Source of the DNA: Rhodococcoides fascians A44A
Lineage (GTDB): Bacteria > Actinomycetota > Actinomycetes > Mycobacteriales > Mycobacteriaceae
Assembly: GCF_000760735.1 (NCBI RefSeq)
Contig: NZ_JMEX01000008.1
Span: 133,319-197,318, forward strand
DNA: 64,000 bases
Reading direction: 5' to 3'
In this document: positions 35,182-43,924 of the stretch, piece by piece
Numbering within the stretch: the first letter of the stretch is position 1
Layout of the letters: each line of letters opens with the position of its first letter
Notes under the pieces: generated by a model
Databases searched by the model: none
The model's input: only the letters and a program-made list of their open reading frames with translations
Told to the model about the DNA's origin: nothing
Made by a program: the position numbers and the translations under genes

Positions 35182-36123
35182 CTAGCCGAGGTCGCGGCCG
35201 CCGGGGATCTCGTACACCGACCCGTCGAAGCCCGCCCGGAACAGCCGTCCGCTGGAGAAGCCCTGCTCGCCCCGTCCGTAGATCACGACGCTCGAGGTGG
35301 GGATTCCGCTGCCGAGGACGCAGTACTGCCCGGGCGCATCGATTCGGACGATCTGGCCTCGGGTGTTCAGCGGCACGACCGGACGGCCGGCGGAATCGAG
35401 GGTGAGCCCGTCCGGTGCGCTGAGCGAGTCGAGTCCGTTCAGGTCGAGAATGCTCTCCGGTGCGGACGGGTTCGCGATGGGAATTCTGCTGACGCCCGAG
35501 TTCACGAACGTTCTGGACACGTACAGGTATCGACCAGCCTCGTCGAGCACCGCGCCGTTGGAACTGGGTAGCCGCGCCCACGCGGGGTTCACCGTTCCGT
35601 CCGGCGCGACCTGGCCGACCAGGCTACCGAAATCGTTTGTCGCGTACACAGTTCCGTCATCGGCCACGGCAAGACCGTTGGCTGCGCTGAGGCCGGTGGC
35701 GAACGTGCTGGTCTCGAGCGTGTCGATATTCAACCGCACGATCCCGGCTGCCTTGACGATGTCGCCGACGATGACGGTCGGGTTGGCTCCGTAGCCGACG
35801 AGCAGGGTGCCGTCGGGCATCCAGGCGAGCGCGCCACCGCCGCCGGGGACACGCGCGATCTCGTAGGCGGGCAGCCCAGGTGCGTCGATCCGGAAGACGC
35901 CTCCGGTGATGATGTCCGTCGTGTAGAGCCTGCCCGCCGAGTCGACGGCGAGTCCTTCGAGCGCCGCGCCGCCGACCGAACCGACTCGGACCGGTGCCGC
36001 AGCGGCCGCGCAGTCCGGTGCCGCGGACGCGGCCGGTGTCCCGACGAGCACCGCGCCGGTGGCGGCAACCGCCGCCACGGTCGCTGCTGTCACTGCTGTC
36101 CGAATTCGTTTCGCTACGCGCAC
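35182..36123 (-). CDS. Secreted SMP-30/NHL-like beta-propeller protein
   Basis: A 313-residue exported protein. The signal peptide covers about residues 1-36 (basic KRIR, Ala-rich core, ASAAPDC). The mature part shows propeller repeats such as [33 protein letters not shown] and [13 protein letters not shown], as in SMP-30/gluconolactonase and NHL proteins. GTG 36123 was chosen for GGGGGA 5 nt upstream; GTG 36138 is longer. It lies between dapE and dapD. Catalytic role unproven. Confidence 0.78.
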   Translation of the reverse strand: MRVAKRIRTAVTAATVAAVAATGAVLVGTPAASAAPDCAAAAAPVRVGSVGGAALEGLAVDSAGRLYTTDIITGGVFRIDAPGLPAYEIARVPGGGGALAWMPDGTLLVGYGANPTVIVGDIVKAAGIVRLNIDTLETSTFATGLSAANGLAVADDGTVYATNDFGSLVGQVAPDGTVNPAWARLPSSNGAVLDEAGRYLYVSRTFVNSGVSRIPIANPSAPESILDLNGLDSLSAPDGLTLDSAGRPVVPLNTRGQIVRIDAPGQYCVLGSGIPTSSVVIYGRGEQGFSSGRLFRAGFDGSVYEIPGGRDLG

Positions 36124-36239
36124 GTTCGTCCCCCACACGTCGATGGCTCCCCGCTACCTACGTTCATGTCTACACCCCGGCGGTGACATCCATCGGCCGT
36201 GTCCACACCCTGCGGACCCACACCGTATTCTCGATACCT

Positions 36240-37193
36240 GTGAGCGCACAGGGAGCATCTGCAATCGGTCTTGCCAACATCACCACCGGCGGAGTCGTAC
36301 TCGACACCTGGTACCCGAGCCCTGAGCTCGGGGACTACACCGATTCCGGCACCACCCGACTCGACGGTGCGGACATCCCCGCCGAGCTCGCGGCACTCGT
36401 CGGCCCGGACGAGGCTCGCGGCGTCGACGTCGTGGCCGTGCGCACCACCATTGCGTCCGTCGACGATGCACCTGTCGACGCGCACGACGTCTACCTTCGC
36501 CTTCACCTGCTCTCTCACCGACTCGTGCAGCCGCACGGTGTCAACCTCGACGGCCAGTTCGGATTCCTCGCCAACGTCGTGTGGACCAACTTCGGCCCGG
36601 CTGCGGTGGAGGGCTTCGAGACCGTTCGCGCTCGCCTTCGTGCCCGCGGCCAGGTCACCGTGTACTCGATCGACAAGTTCCCCCGCCTCGTCGACTACGT
36701 CGCCCCCTCCGGCGTGCGGATCGCCGACGCCGACCGTGTGCGCCTCGGTGCACACCTGGCCAGCGGTACCACCGTCATGCACGAGGGCTTCGTGAACTTC
36801 AACGCCGGGACGCTCGGTAACTCGATGGTCGAGGGTCGCATCTCGGCCGGAGTCGTCGTCGGCGACGGCTCCGACGTCGGCGGCGGCGCGTCCATCATGG
36901 GCACGTTGTCCGGCGGCGGAAAGAACGTCATCTCGGTGGGTAAGAGCTGCCTGCTCGGCGCCAACTCCGGTCTGGGTATCTCGCTCGGTGACGACTGCGT
37001 GGTGGAGGCCGGTCTCTACATCACCGCGGGCACCAAGGTGTCCGGTCCCGACGGCACCGTGGTCAAGGCTGCGACGCTCAGCGGAAAGAGCAATCTGCTC
37101 TTCCGTCGGAACTCCGTGTCCGGTGCGGTGGAAGTCGTTCCGTGGAAGGGCACCGGCGTCGAGTTGAACGCTGCTCTGCACGCGAACGACTGA
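36240..37193 (+). CDS. dapD: Tetrahydrodipicolinate N-succinyltransferase
   Basis: A 317-residue acyltransferase of the lysine/diaminopimelate route. The actinobacterial DapD form: N-terminal alpha/beta region, left-handed beta helix with [23 protein letters not shown] and [20 protein letters not shown]. Uses succinyl-CoA. GTG 36240 is family-consistent ([13 protein letters not shown]); upstream codons are spurious. Works with dapC (47621) and dapE (34074). Confidence 0.94.
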   Translation: MSAQGASAIGLANITTGGVVLDTWYPSPELGDYTDSGTTRLDGADIPAELAALVGPDEARGVDVVAVRTTIASVDDAPVDAHDVYLRLHLLSHRLVQPHGVNLDGQFGFLANVVWTNFGPAAVEGFETVRARLRARGQVTVYSIDKFPRLVDYVAPSGVRIADADRVRLGAHLASGTTVMHEGFVNFNAGTLGNSMVEGRISAGVVVGDGSDVGGGASIMGTLSGGGKNVISVGKSCLLGANSGLGISLGDDCVVEAGLYITAGTKVSGPDGTVVKAATLSGKSNLLFRRNSVSGAVEVVPWKGTGVELNAALHAND

Positions 37194-37293
37194 TTTGCCG
37201 GTTGTATACTGACCCCCGCGCTTCCGCTTGGGAGCTTCCCGCGGCTTGACGCTCGGCCCGGACGTTGCACCGAATCTGTCGAGAAGGCGCTCC
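37194..37293 (+). promoter_or_regulatory. Gap between dapD and the MinD-like gene with possible promoter
   Basis: TATACT at about 37206-37211 is a good -10 candidate, and a hairpin-prone GGGAGCTTCCC follows near 37230. GAGAAGG precedes the ATG at 37294. No clear -35. Confidence 0.35.
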
Positions 37294-38004
37294 ATGAGTG
37301 TGACGTTGGTACTCGGGGCGTGCGGCGGGGCCGGGACCACGACGACGTCGGTCGGTCTTGCCAATGCTCTTTCGCTGCACGGGAAGTCCGTGGTGGTCGT
37401 CGACGCGACCGTCGGCGGCGGTGATCTCGTCGAACGCGCCGCCGACAACACTGTCACCGCAGCGACCGTCGAATCGGGGTATGTCGGCGTCGAGTTGTCG
37501 ACCACCAGTACCGGGGCACAAGTGCTGGGTCGGGCGTGGCCGGACTCGATCGACCCCGACTTCGGCCGTCTCGATTGGCATCTGACCTGCACGACCGACG
37601 CGGCGATCTACGATTTCGGGCACGGAAGTGTGGAACGCGACAGTGCGAGCCCACTGCGGAGCGGGCCGTCGGCAGCTGTGGTGCTCGTGGTCCCTGCGAG
37701 GCCCGATGCCGTTCGACGCTCGAGGGCTGCGCTCCACACGATCGGGTTGGCTGCCGGTGAGAAAGCACTGCGCCGCACCACTGTTGTGGTCGCGCAGTGC
37801 ACTCCAGGACCGAACACCTCGGCGGTCGACGACGTGCGGCGCGACCTCGACCGAGTCTTCGACGTTCTCGAGGTGCCCTACGATCCGCACCTCTCGTCCG
37901 GATCCACTGTCACCGCAGCTGATCTGTCGCCTTCCACGACACAGGCTTACGCGCGCATTCTCACATCGACCATCCGCTCGGTATGGGGCACACTGTCGGC
38001 GTGA
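37294..38004 (+). CDS. MinD/ParA-like ATPase with altered Walker A
   Basis: A 236-residue SIMIBI-class protein. N-terminal LGACGGAGTTTTSVGLANAL aligns with the deviant Walker A KGGxGKTT, but the signature and catalytic lysines are absent (GACGGAGTTTTS), so ATP hydrolysis may be lost. Later blocks VVVVDATVGGGDL and VVAQCTPGPNTSAVDDV, with C-terminal VPYDPHLSSGS, look like the type VII-associated MinD/EspI-like group; no ESX genes are here. Its stop overlaps the P450 start (GTGA). Confidence 0.7.
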   Translation: MSVTLVLGACGGAGTTTTSVGLANALSLHGKSVVVVDATVGGGDLVERAADNTVTAATVESGYVGVELSTTSTGAQVLGRAWPDSIDPDFGRLDWHLTCTTDAAIYDFGHGSVERDSASPLRSGPSAAVVLVVPARPDAVRRSRAALHTIGLAAGEKALRRTTVVVAQCTPGPNTSAVDDVRRDLDRVFDVLEVPYDPHLSSGSTVTAADLSPSTTQAYARILTSTIRSVWGTLSA

Positions 38005-39389
38005 CAATTCCCAAACCTCGATTCCGCCTCCCGATAGTGGGTGACATCCTCAGCATCGATGCGGCAAAACCGACCCAGCGTGAACTGAAGATGGCGTCGG
38101 AATTGGGACCGATATTCGAACGGAAGATCCTGTCGCACCGCCTTGTCGTGGTCAGCGGTGCTGATCTGGTGGCCGAGCTGAACGACGAGACACGGTTCGC
38201 CAAGTTTCTCGCACTCCCGCATCGCAAGCTGCGCGCACTGGGTGGCGACGGCTTGTTCACCGCGTTCAACTCCGAGCCCAACTGGGGTGCGGCACATCGA
38301 GTTCTGATGCCAGGATTCAGCCGGGATGCAATGCAACGTCATCACCACGTCATGCAGGGCGTGGCGAACGAGCTCACCTCGCACTGGCGGACGCGCTCCG
38401 ACCAGTCGATCGACGTGACGGCGGATCTGAACAAGCTGACACTGGAGAACATGGCCCGCGCCGGGTTCGGCTACAGCTTCGACTCGTTCCGACGAGACGA
38501 CGACGCATTCGTATCCGCGATAGTCCGCGTGCTCGGTCACGTGAACCGGACGTCGAACGACCTGCCGTTCATGCGGTTGTTCGACAGGAAAGCTCGGGTC
38601 CGGAACGAGCGCGACATCGAGTACGTGCACGGCGTGGTCGACGACGTCATTCGGAAAAGGATGCTGGACACAGAGACTCGTCACGACGACCTGCTCGATC
38701 TCATGCTGCACACCCCCGATCCCGAGACCGGGGAACTGCTCGACAAGGTGAACATTCGCCACCAGGTTCTGACGTTCCTCGTCGCGGGAAACGAAACCAC
38801 CGCGGGTACCTTGGCGTTCGCGTTGTACTTCCTCGCGACACATCCCCATGTCGCCGCCCGAGTCCGCCAAGAGGCGGACCACGCATCCGACGTGGTGAGC
38901 TACGCGGACGTCTCCAAGTTGCGCTACACCCGCAGCGTCGTCGACGAGACGCTACGTCTCTGGCCGTCGGCTCCCGGTTACTTCCGTAAGGCGCGTCAGG
39001 ACACGTCGTTGGCGGACGGCAAATATCCGATGAAGGCCGGTGAGTGGGCATTCGTACTGACACTCGGGTTGCACCGCGACCCGATCTGGGGCCCGGATTC
39101 TCACGTCTTCGATCCTGATCGTTTCTCATCGGCCCGCTCGAAATCTCGCCCGGCGCAGGCGTACAAGCCGTTCGGAACCGGAATGCGCGGCTGCATCGGG
39201 CGTCAGTTCGCGCTGCACGAATCTGTGCTGACGCTCGCGCACTTGGTGCGGTCCTTCGACTTCGACCTCGAAGACGGCTACGAACTGGACATCCAGGAAT
39301 CGTTGACGCTGAAGCCGCAGAACATGCGCATGAGGGTTCGGCAGCGCTCGATCACCCCGAGCGCCGGCGATGCCAGGTGCGCGCTCTAG
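38001..39389 (+). CDS. Cytochrome P450, CYP102-like heme domain, no reductase
   Basis: A 462-residue P450 aligning by eye with the heme domain of P450 BM3 (CYP102): I-helix [39 protein letters not shown] (ExxR), heme-Cys [17 protein letters not shown], and tail [15 protein letters not shown]3 has AGHETT; here His is Asn. The fused flavin reductase is absent: the next gene is convergent ribH2. GTG 38001 overlaps the MinD-like stop by 4 nt and gives TIPKP like BM3; ATG 37983 is longer. Probably a fatty-acid-type hydroxylase using a separate reductase. Confidence 0.88.
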   Translation: MTIPKPRFRLPIVGDILSIDAAKPTQRELKMASELGPIFERKILSHRLVVVSGADLVAELNDETRFAKFLALPHRKLRALGGDGLFTAFNSEPNWGAAHRVLMPGFSRDAMQRHHHVMQGVANELTSHWRTRSDQSIDVTADLNKLTLENMARAGFGYSFDSFRRDDDAFVSAIVRVLGHVNRTSNDLPFMRLFDRKARVRNERDIEYVHGVVDDVIRKRMLDTETRHDDLLDLMLHTPDPETGELLDKVNIRHQVLTFLVAGNETTAGTLAFALYFLATHPHVAARVRQEADHASDVVSYADVSKLRYTRSVVDETLRLWPSAPGYFRKARQDTSLADGKYPMKAGEWAFVLTLGLHRDPIWGPDSHVFDPDRFSSARSKSRPAQAYKPFGTGMRGCIGRQFALHESVLTLAHLVRSFDFDLEDGYELDIQESLTLKPQNMRMRVRQRSITPSAGDARCAL

Positions 39390-39826
39390 CCGATCGAGTT
39401 CAGCGATTCCAGGGTTCGTGTGACTGCCCGTGCCGCCTCGACGCCTTTCTTCTCGAGGTGGTCGGCGAAGAAGTCGGTGTGATCGGCGTGTTCGTGGAAG
39501 TGGTGCGGAGTCAGCACCACCGAGAAGACGGGAACGTCGGTGTCCAGTTGGACCCGCATGAGGCCGTCGATGACGGCGGTTTCCACGAATTCGTGTCGGT
39601 AGATTCCGCCGTCGACCACCAGGGCTGCGGCGACGATGGCCGCGTAGCGGCCGGTCCGTGCGAGTCGCTGGGCGTGCAGCGGAATTTCGAACGCGCCCGG
39701 TACCTCGAAAATCTCGACGTCGGCACCGAATTCGGCGACGAAACCCTCGCGTGCTCGATCGACGAGTTCCTTGTGCCAGGTGGCTTGCACGAATGCGACG
39801 GTTCGGGGCTGCTCGGTCATGGTCAT
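39386..39826 (-). CDS. ribH: 6,7-dimethyl-8-ribityllumazine synthase, type II (RibH2)
   Basis: A 146-residue lumazine synthase. [32 protein letters not shown] and [11 protein letters not shown] are seen; the last block, with consecutive His-His-x-His, is that of the decameric RibH2 type rather than of the housekeeping riboflavin-operon enzyme. ATG 39826 is chosen because it overlaps the CoA-binding gene stop (ATGA). It stands in a sulfur/redox operon, not with other rib genes. Catalytic efficiency or a flavin-buffering role cannot be judged. Confidence 0.85.
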   Translation of the reverse strand: MTMTEQPRTVAFVQATWHKELVDRAREGFVAEFGADVEIFEVPGAFEIPLHAQRLARTGRYAAIVAAALVVDGGIYRHEFVETAVIDGLMRVQLDTDVPVFSVVLTPHHFHEHADHTDFFADHLEKKGVEAARAVTRTLESLNSIG

Positions 39827-40278
39827 AATGCTAGACGCCTCCGTGAGTCGATGACGCCGGTATCGAAACCGGCAAGGTGAAGTCCGCCGTGGAACCGTGC
39901 ATGCTCGATCTTCAGGCACTTGTCCATCACCACGGACAGTCCTGCGCGTTCGGCGTCGCGCGCGACCTCGTCGTGTACGAGTCCGAGTTGCAGCCAGATC
40001 GTTTTCGCTTGGACGGCAATTGTTTCCGCCAACACGGCCGGCAGGTCGTCGTGTTTGCGAAAGACGTCGACGAGGTCCGGTCTCACCGGGAGGTCGGCAA
40101 GTGTGGGATACACCGGCGTGCCCTCGATCTCGGTGATCGTGGGGTTGACGAGGTAGATGTCGTACGCGCTCGTCGACGACAGATACTTGTTCACGAAATA
40201 GCTTGCACGCGATGGATTTTTCGATGCGCCGACGATCGCGACCGACGTGGTCTGCTGAAGGATCTGCCTGATGGTCAT
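39823..40278 (-). CDS. CoA-binding (YccU-type) Rossmann protein
   Basis: A 151-residue stand-alone CoA-binding domain like that of succinyl-CoA synthetase. [22 protein letters not shown] is the nucleotide-binding start; the middle has [12 protein letters not shown] and the end [32 protein letters not shown] with a conserved Cys. ATG 40278 is set by 4-nt overlap with metY. Proteins of this family often sit next to O-acetylhomoserine sulfhydrylase; the role is unknown, perhaps CoA/redox sensing. Confidence 0.83.
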   Translation of the reverse strand: MTIRQILQQTTSVAIVGASKNPSRASYFVNKYLSSTSAYDIYLVNPTITEIEGTPVYPTLADLPVRPDLVDVFRKHDDLPAVLAETIAVQAKTIWLQLGLVHDEVARDAERAGLSVVMDKCLKIEHARFHGGLHLAGFDTGVIDSRRRLAL

Positions 40279-41573
40279 GACCGCTCCCGTCCCGTTGCCG
40301 CCGTGAGCGCCTGGTCGAGGTCCCACTCGATGTCGTCGACGTCCTCGAGCCCGACGCTGATGCGGACGGCCTCGGGCCGGACACCGGCCTCGTGTAGTTG
40401 ATCGTCGGTCAGTTGGCGGTGTGTCGTACTGGCCGGGTGAATGACGAGTGTGCGCACATCGCCGATGTTCGCTACGTGGCTCGCGATTCGGACGTTCTCG
40501 ACGAATGCTCGGCCGGCGTCCCTGCCGCCGTCGACCCCGAAGGTGAACACTGCACCAGGTCCCGACGGAAGGTATTTCGCGGCACGCTCGTGGTGGGGAT
40601 GGCTCGGCAGACCCGAGAACGCGACGTAGTCCACTCGCGGATCGGCGTCGAGCCAGGCTGCCACGTTGCGGGCGTTCTGCACGTGTGCCTCCATCCGCTG
40701 CGGCAAGGTCTCCACGCCCTGTATCAGGGTGAACGCCGACTGCGCGGCCAAGGACCCACCGATGTCGCGGAGTTGTTCACTGCGAAGTTTCGTCAGGAAG
40801 CCGTACTCGCCGAAGTTCCCCCACCAGGACAGGCCTCCGTACGACGCGACGGGTTCGGTCATCTGCGGGAATCGCCCCGAGCCCCAGTCGAATCTGCCGG
40901 ATTCGACGACCACTCCTCCGAGCGTCGACCCGTGACCGCCGAGAAATTTCGTCGCCGAGTGGACGACGATGTCGGCGCCGAACTCGATCGGCCGGCACAA
41001 CACCGGCGTTGCCATGGTGGCGTCCACGACGAGCGGGATTCCGTGCTCGTGGGCGACGACGGCGAGGCCTTCCAGATCGGCGATGTCACCCGACGGGTTG
41101 CCGATGACCTCCACGTAGACCAGCTTCGTCCGGTCGGTCACCGCTGCTGCGTAGTCCGCCGGGTCGGTTCCCGGAACGAACGTGGTGTCCACACCGAACC
41201 GTCGCAGCGTGACGTCGAGTTGTGTGATGGTGCCCCCGTACAACCCCGCTGCCGCGACGATGTGGTCGCCGGTGCCGGCGAGCGCGGCGAACACTGCGAA
41301 CTCCGCAGCCAGGCCGCTGGCGAATGCGACCGCCCCGATGCCGCCTTCGAGGCTGGCGATGCGCTCCTCGAAGGCGGCGACGGTGGGATTGGCGATCCGG
41401 CTGTAGACGTTTCCGTACTTCTGCAGAGCGAAGAGGTCGCCGGCGTCCGCCGAGTCCTCGAACACGTAGCTCGCGGTCGAATAGATCGGTACCGCCCGCG
41501 CGCCGGTCTCGGAATCGGGTCTGGCACCTGCATGTATCGCGCGCGTTCGGAGACCGAACGACCTCTCGCTCAT
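40275..41573 (-). CDS. metY: O-acetylhomoserine / O-acetylserine sulfhydrylase (MetY type)
   Basis: A 432-residue PLP enzyme of the Cys/Met metabolism family that makes homocysteine from O-acetylhomoserine and sulfide. The PLP lysine lies in [13 protein letters not shown]; other blocks are [20 protein letters not shown] and [15 protein letters not shown]. Full length. It lies 3 nt after osmC, and the transcript is headed by a Cys-rich leader ORF, which fits sulfur control. Diverged members also make cysteine. Confidence 0.93.
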   Translation of the reverse strand: MSERSFGLRTRAIHAGARPDSETGARAVPIYSTASYVFEDSADAGDLFALQKYGNVYSRIANPTVAAFEERIASLEGGIGAVAFASGLAAEFAVFAALAGTGDHIVAAAGLYGGTITQLDVTLRRFGVDTTFVPGTDPADYAAAVTDRTKLVYVEVIGNPSGDIADLEGLAVVAHEHGIPLVVDATMATPVLCRPIEFGADIVVHSATKFLGGHGSTLGGVVVESGRFDWGSGRFPQMTEPVASYGGLSWWGNFGEYGFLTKLRSEQLRDIGGSLAAQSAFTLIQGVETLPQRMEAHVQNARNVAAWLDADPRVDYVAFSGLPSHPHHERAAKYLPSGPGAVFTFGVDGGRDAGRAFVENVRIASHVANIGDVRTLVIHPASTTHRQLTDDQLHEAGVRPEAVRISVGLEDVDDIEWDLDQALTAATGRERS

Positions 41574-41576
41574 CCG

Positions 41577-42089
41577 TCAGGCCGTTTCGAGGGTCGTGTG
41601 CACCGGCGTCCGGTTGCGTGTGAGATCGAGGACCGGGCAGTGCGCGTCCACCGCTTCCTGCAGTTCCTCGTAGCGCTCACGCGATTCCGGCCCGGTGACC
41701 TTGACGATCACTCGGACCTCGCCGAACCCGGCCCGAACCGAGTCGTCGAAGCCGAAGAAGCCCCGAACGTCGAGGTCACCCTCGGCACGCGCGGTGATGT
41801 CGTCGACCGCGATACCGAGCTTGTCCGCCCAGACCCGGTAGGTCACGACCTGGCAGGACAGCAGAGACGCCAGGTAGTACTCGACGGGGTTGGCCGCGGT
41901 GTTCTCGCCGCCGAGGGCGGGCGGTTCGTCCACCTCGACACTGAACTTGCCGAGCGTGACCGTGCTGGCGACGGCATCGTGCGCGGCTGCGGATGCACGG
42001 AAGACGACGAGGGCGTTGTGTGGATCGGCGTCGACTGCGTTCTTGGTTGCGCTGGTGACGGATCCGAGGTGCGACAGAGCTGTGGACAT
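41577..42089 (-). CDS. OsmC/Ohr-family peroxidase-like protein
   Basis: A 170-residue OsmC-type protein. VDADPHNALVVFRASAAAHD starts the domain, and the redox region NPVEYYLASLLSCQVVTYRVWADKLG holds the second conserved Cys; the first Cys of the usual pair is not obvious (CPVLDL near the C-terminus is another). Members reduce organic hydroperoxides with low-molecular thiols. ATG 42089 has AAGGGG upstream. First structural gene after the Cys-rich leader. Confidence 0.85.
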   Translation of the reverse strand: MSTALSHLGSVTSATKNAVDADPHNALVVFRASAAAHDAVASTVTLGKFSVEVDEPPALGGENTAANPVEYYLASLLSCQVVTYRVWADKLGIAVDDITARAEGDLDVRGFFGFDDSVRAGFGEVRVIVKVTGPESRERYEELQEAVDAHCPVLDLTRNRTPVHTTLETA

Positions 42090-42123
42090 GACTGTCCCCT
42101 TCGTGAGGTGTGTTGGGTGCTGA

Positions 42124-42142
42124 CCTGATTGGTTGGATCAGG
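42124..42142 (-). promoter_or_regulatory. Hairpin at the leader stop codon
   Basis: CCTGAT pairs with ATCAGG around a 7-nt loop; the leader's TGA stop is inside the 5' arm. A ribosome stalled on the Cys codons just upstream would affect this stem. It lies about 35 nt before the osmC start. Confidence 0.45.
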
Positions 42143-42230
42143 ACGCGCAACAACGCGAAGAGCAGACCAGTCCGAAATCGACGGTGCGACGCCTCACCAG
42201 CACATCGGCTGTCACGTGGGTCGCAGTCAC
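42138..42230 (-). CDS. Cysteine-rich leader peptide (putative attenuator) of osmC-metY operon
   Basis: A 30-codon ORF, below usual size cut-offs. It has the actinobacterial sulfur-leader layout: VLVRRRTVDF near the middle and C-terminal CSSRCCAS with three Cys. GTG 42230 overlaps the MerR-clamp stop (GTGA). A -10-like TACTGT at 42238-42243 lies 7 nt before it, predicting a leaderless mRNA. Poly-Cys leaderless ORFs act as cysteine-responsive attenuators in mycobacteria. GTG 42215 is another possible start (25 codons). Followed 48 nt later by osmC. Confidence 0.75.
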   Translation of the reverse strand: MTATHVTADVLVRRRTVDFGLVCSSRCCAS

Positions 42231-43237
42231 GAACGCGACAGTAGCAGCTTCCGGTCGACGGGCATCGCGAGAGTGGTGAGGTCGCCGCTGTCCGCGGAGC
42301 GAATCACCACCGGGTACTCCGGACCCGACACGTCGATCATGACGTCGGGGCCGAGCGCTGCCACGACGGCCGGGTACAGGGTGGTCACGGCGAACGCCAT
42401 GTCCACGTCGGGTCCGGACACGGTTGCATCCATGTCGGACGTGGTGAAATCGATGTACTCGTTCTCGGTGTCGAGCATGGACAGCAACGTCGACTTGGCG
42501 ACGACCATCCGGGTGGTGACGTCCGGCAGCGCGCCGAGCAGTGCGCGGTAGTCCGGAAACTCGGCCGCAAGGATGCGGGCACGGTCGTCGCCCGGCCGGA
42601 AGGTCACCGCCGAGGGGGTGCGATCCACCTGCACTCGATGGTGCTGCCTGATGGATTGGACCGCGGACCGCAGATCGTCCCCGTCGACCACTGCGGTCCA
42701 TTCGGGCTCGGTTGCAACCGCTTTCGCCACCAGCGACCGGGACACCAACCTGAATCGATCGGTCGCGGTCATGGTCAGCGTGTCGTCCCGCCATTCCAGG
42801 TACACCCCGGCGAGAACGGGATGCTCGGGGTGATGCGACGTCGCGGTGAGGGTCTGATCGAGTGCGGCGGCGAGGACCGGGCCGTTGACAGTGAACATTG
42901 GCTTCCTGCTTTCGGTGTCGAGTGTTGCGTGTACGGCGGTGGCGGAACGGGCCGCCAGCCGCGCCTGATCGGTCAGGGTGCTCACGTGCCGATCGATCGG
43001 TGAGGCGTCGCCGGCGAGGACCGACTCGATCATGTCCAACGGCATGTCGATCTGCCGCAGGCTCCGGATCACCTCGGCCTGCTCGAGCTGCCCCGGCGCG
43101 TAGTAGCGGTAGCCGGTGGTCTCGTCGATCCTGGCGGGCTCCAGGAGAGACGAGTCCGCGTAGAAGCGCAGGGCACCGGGGGTCAACCCTGTTGCGCGGG
43201 CGAATGCGCCGATTGTCATCAATTCCGATGTGGTCAC
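42227..43237 (-). CDS. MerR-type regulator fused to DNA sliding-clamp (DnaN-like) domains
   Basis: A 336-residue fusion. Residues 7-75 are a MerR HTH (MTIGAFARATGLTPGALRFY, then DETTGYRYYAPGQLEQAEVI). A short helix (80-110) leads into two beta-clamp-like domains: 115-235 with GVYLEWRDDTLTMTATDRFRL and AAEFPDYRALL, matching DnaN domain II; and 245-330 ending PVVIRSADSGDLTTLAMPV, matching the DnaN C-terminus. DnaN domain I is missing, replaced by the HTH. GTG 43237 has a MerR-type promoter 6 nt upstream. Role unknown; perhaps clamp-like DNA encirclement or a ligand pocket. Confidence 0.8.
   Translation of the reverse strand: MTTSELMTIGAFARATGLTPGALRFYADSSLLEPARIDETTGYRYYAPGQLEQAEVIRSLRQIDMPLDMIESVLAGDASPIDRHVSTLTDQARLAARSATAVHATLDTESRKPMFTVNGPVLAAALDQTLTATSHHPEHPVLAGVYLEWRDDTLTMTATDRFRLVSRSLVAKAVATEPEWTAVVDGDDLRSAVQSIRQHHRVQVDRTPSAVTFRPGDDRARILAAEFPDYRALLGALPDVTTRMVVAKSTLLSMLDTENEYIDFTTSDMDATVSGPDVDMAFAVTTLYPAVVAALGPDVMIDVSGPEYPVVIRSADSGDLTTLAMPVDRKLLLSRS
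42238..42243 (-). promoter_or_regulatory. -10 element TACTGT for the leaderless leader transcript
   Basis: TANNNT-type hexamer inside the 3' end of the MerR-clamp gene, 7 nt before GTG 42230. No clear -35. Confidence 0.45.
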
Positions 43238-43243
43238 GAGCCC

Positions 43244-43274
43244 ATCCTGGGGTCTCCGGTCGATCGAAGGTCAA
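43244..43274 (-). promoter_or_regulatory. MerR-type promoter (TTGACC-19-CAGGAT) of the MerR-clamp gene
   Basis: -35 TTGACC at 43269-43274, -10 CAGGAT at 43244-43249, with a 19-bp spacer typical of MerR-activated promoters. GTG 43237 is 6 nt after the -10, so the mRNA is probably leaderless. Suggests autoregulation. Confidence 0.55.
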
Positions 43275-43312
43275 GCGTGGTTCTTCACCGTCGGCTCGAA
43301 CGGACCTGCCGG

Positions 43313-43318
43313 TACATT
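43313..43318 (+). promoter_or_regulatory. -10 element TACATT for the CHAP gene
   Basis: TANNNT hexamer 6 nt before ATG 43325, with no usable ribosome site, predicting a leaderless mRNA. Confidence 0.4.
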
Positions 43319-43324
43319 CAAAGG

Positions 43325-43924
43325 ATGAGCATCGAGGTCCCCACCGCCCCGCAACGCGGTCGCCGACGCGTCGGCCGCTGGTTCGTGGCGTTCGTCGCGG
43401 TCGTCGTGGTGGTGGCGGGCGCCGTGCTGTGGTCGGCCCCGAGCCGGTACCTGCCGTGGGACACGACGCCGTTTCCCGACGTCGACACGTCCGCGCTCAC
43501 TGCCGAGCAGGCGGCCGTCGTCGACCTCACTCGGGCGGAGCACGAACGGCAACGCCCCGGCACCTTCTACTCCGAGGGCGTCGAGGAGGCCTGGTGCGCG
43601 AACTTCGTCAGCTGGATCATGCGTGAAGCGGGCCGCCCGCTGAGCAACCCGCATTCCGGCAGTTGGCGCATCCCCGGGGTGTACACGTTGACCGAGTACT
43701 ACCAGCAGCAGGGCACGTTCGAGCCCAAGGGTTACGTCCCCTCCGTCGGCGACGTCGTGCTGTACGACAACAGCAGCTGGGTCGGCCAGCACACCAACAT
43801 CGTCGTGGCGGTCGACGGAGACACCGCAACGACGGTGGGAGGCAACGAACTCGGAAAGATTCGTGTGCACTCCGTCGACGTTCTGTCCGATTCTGCGATA
43901 GTCGGTTTCGGCCGACTTTCCTAG
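43325..43924 (+). CDS. Membrane-anchored CHAP-domain protein (cell-wall amidase/peptidase type)
   Basis: A 199-residue protein with a short basic N-terminus, one membrane anchor (about 20-38, FVAFVAVVVVVAGAVLW), then a CHAP domain: catalytic Cys in AWCANFVSWIMREAG and His in GQHTNIVVAVDGD, with Asn/Glu in GGNELG. This type hydrolyses peptidoglycan amide bonds or senses the wall. ATG 43325 is probably leaderless. Its CTAG end is shared with fadD36. Confidence 0.82.
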   Translation: MSIEVPTAPQRGRRRVGRWFVAFVAVVVVVAGAVLWSAPSRYLPWDTTPFPDVDTSALTAEQAAVVDLTRAEHERQRPGTFYSEGVEEAWCANFVSWIMREAGRPLSNPHSGSWRIPGVYTLTEYYQQQGTFEPKGYVPSVGDVVLYDNSSWVGQHTNIVVAVDGDTATTVGGNELGKIRVHSVDVLSDSAIVGFGRLS

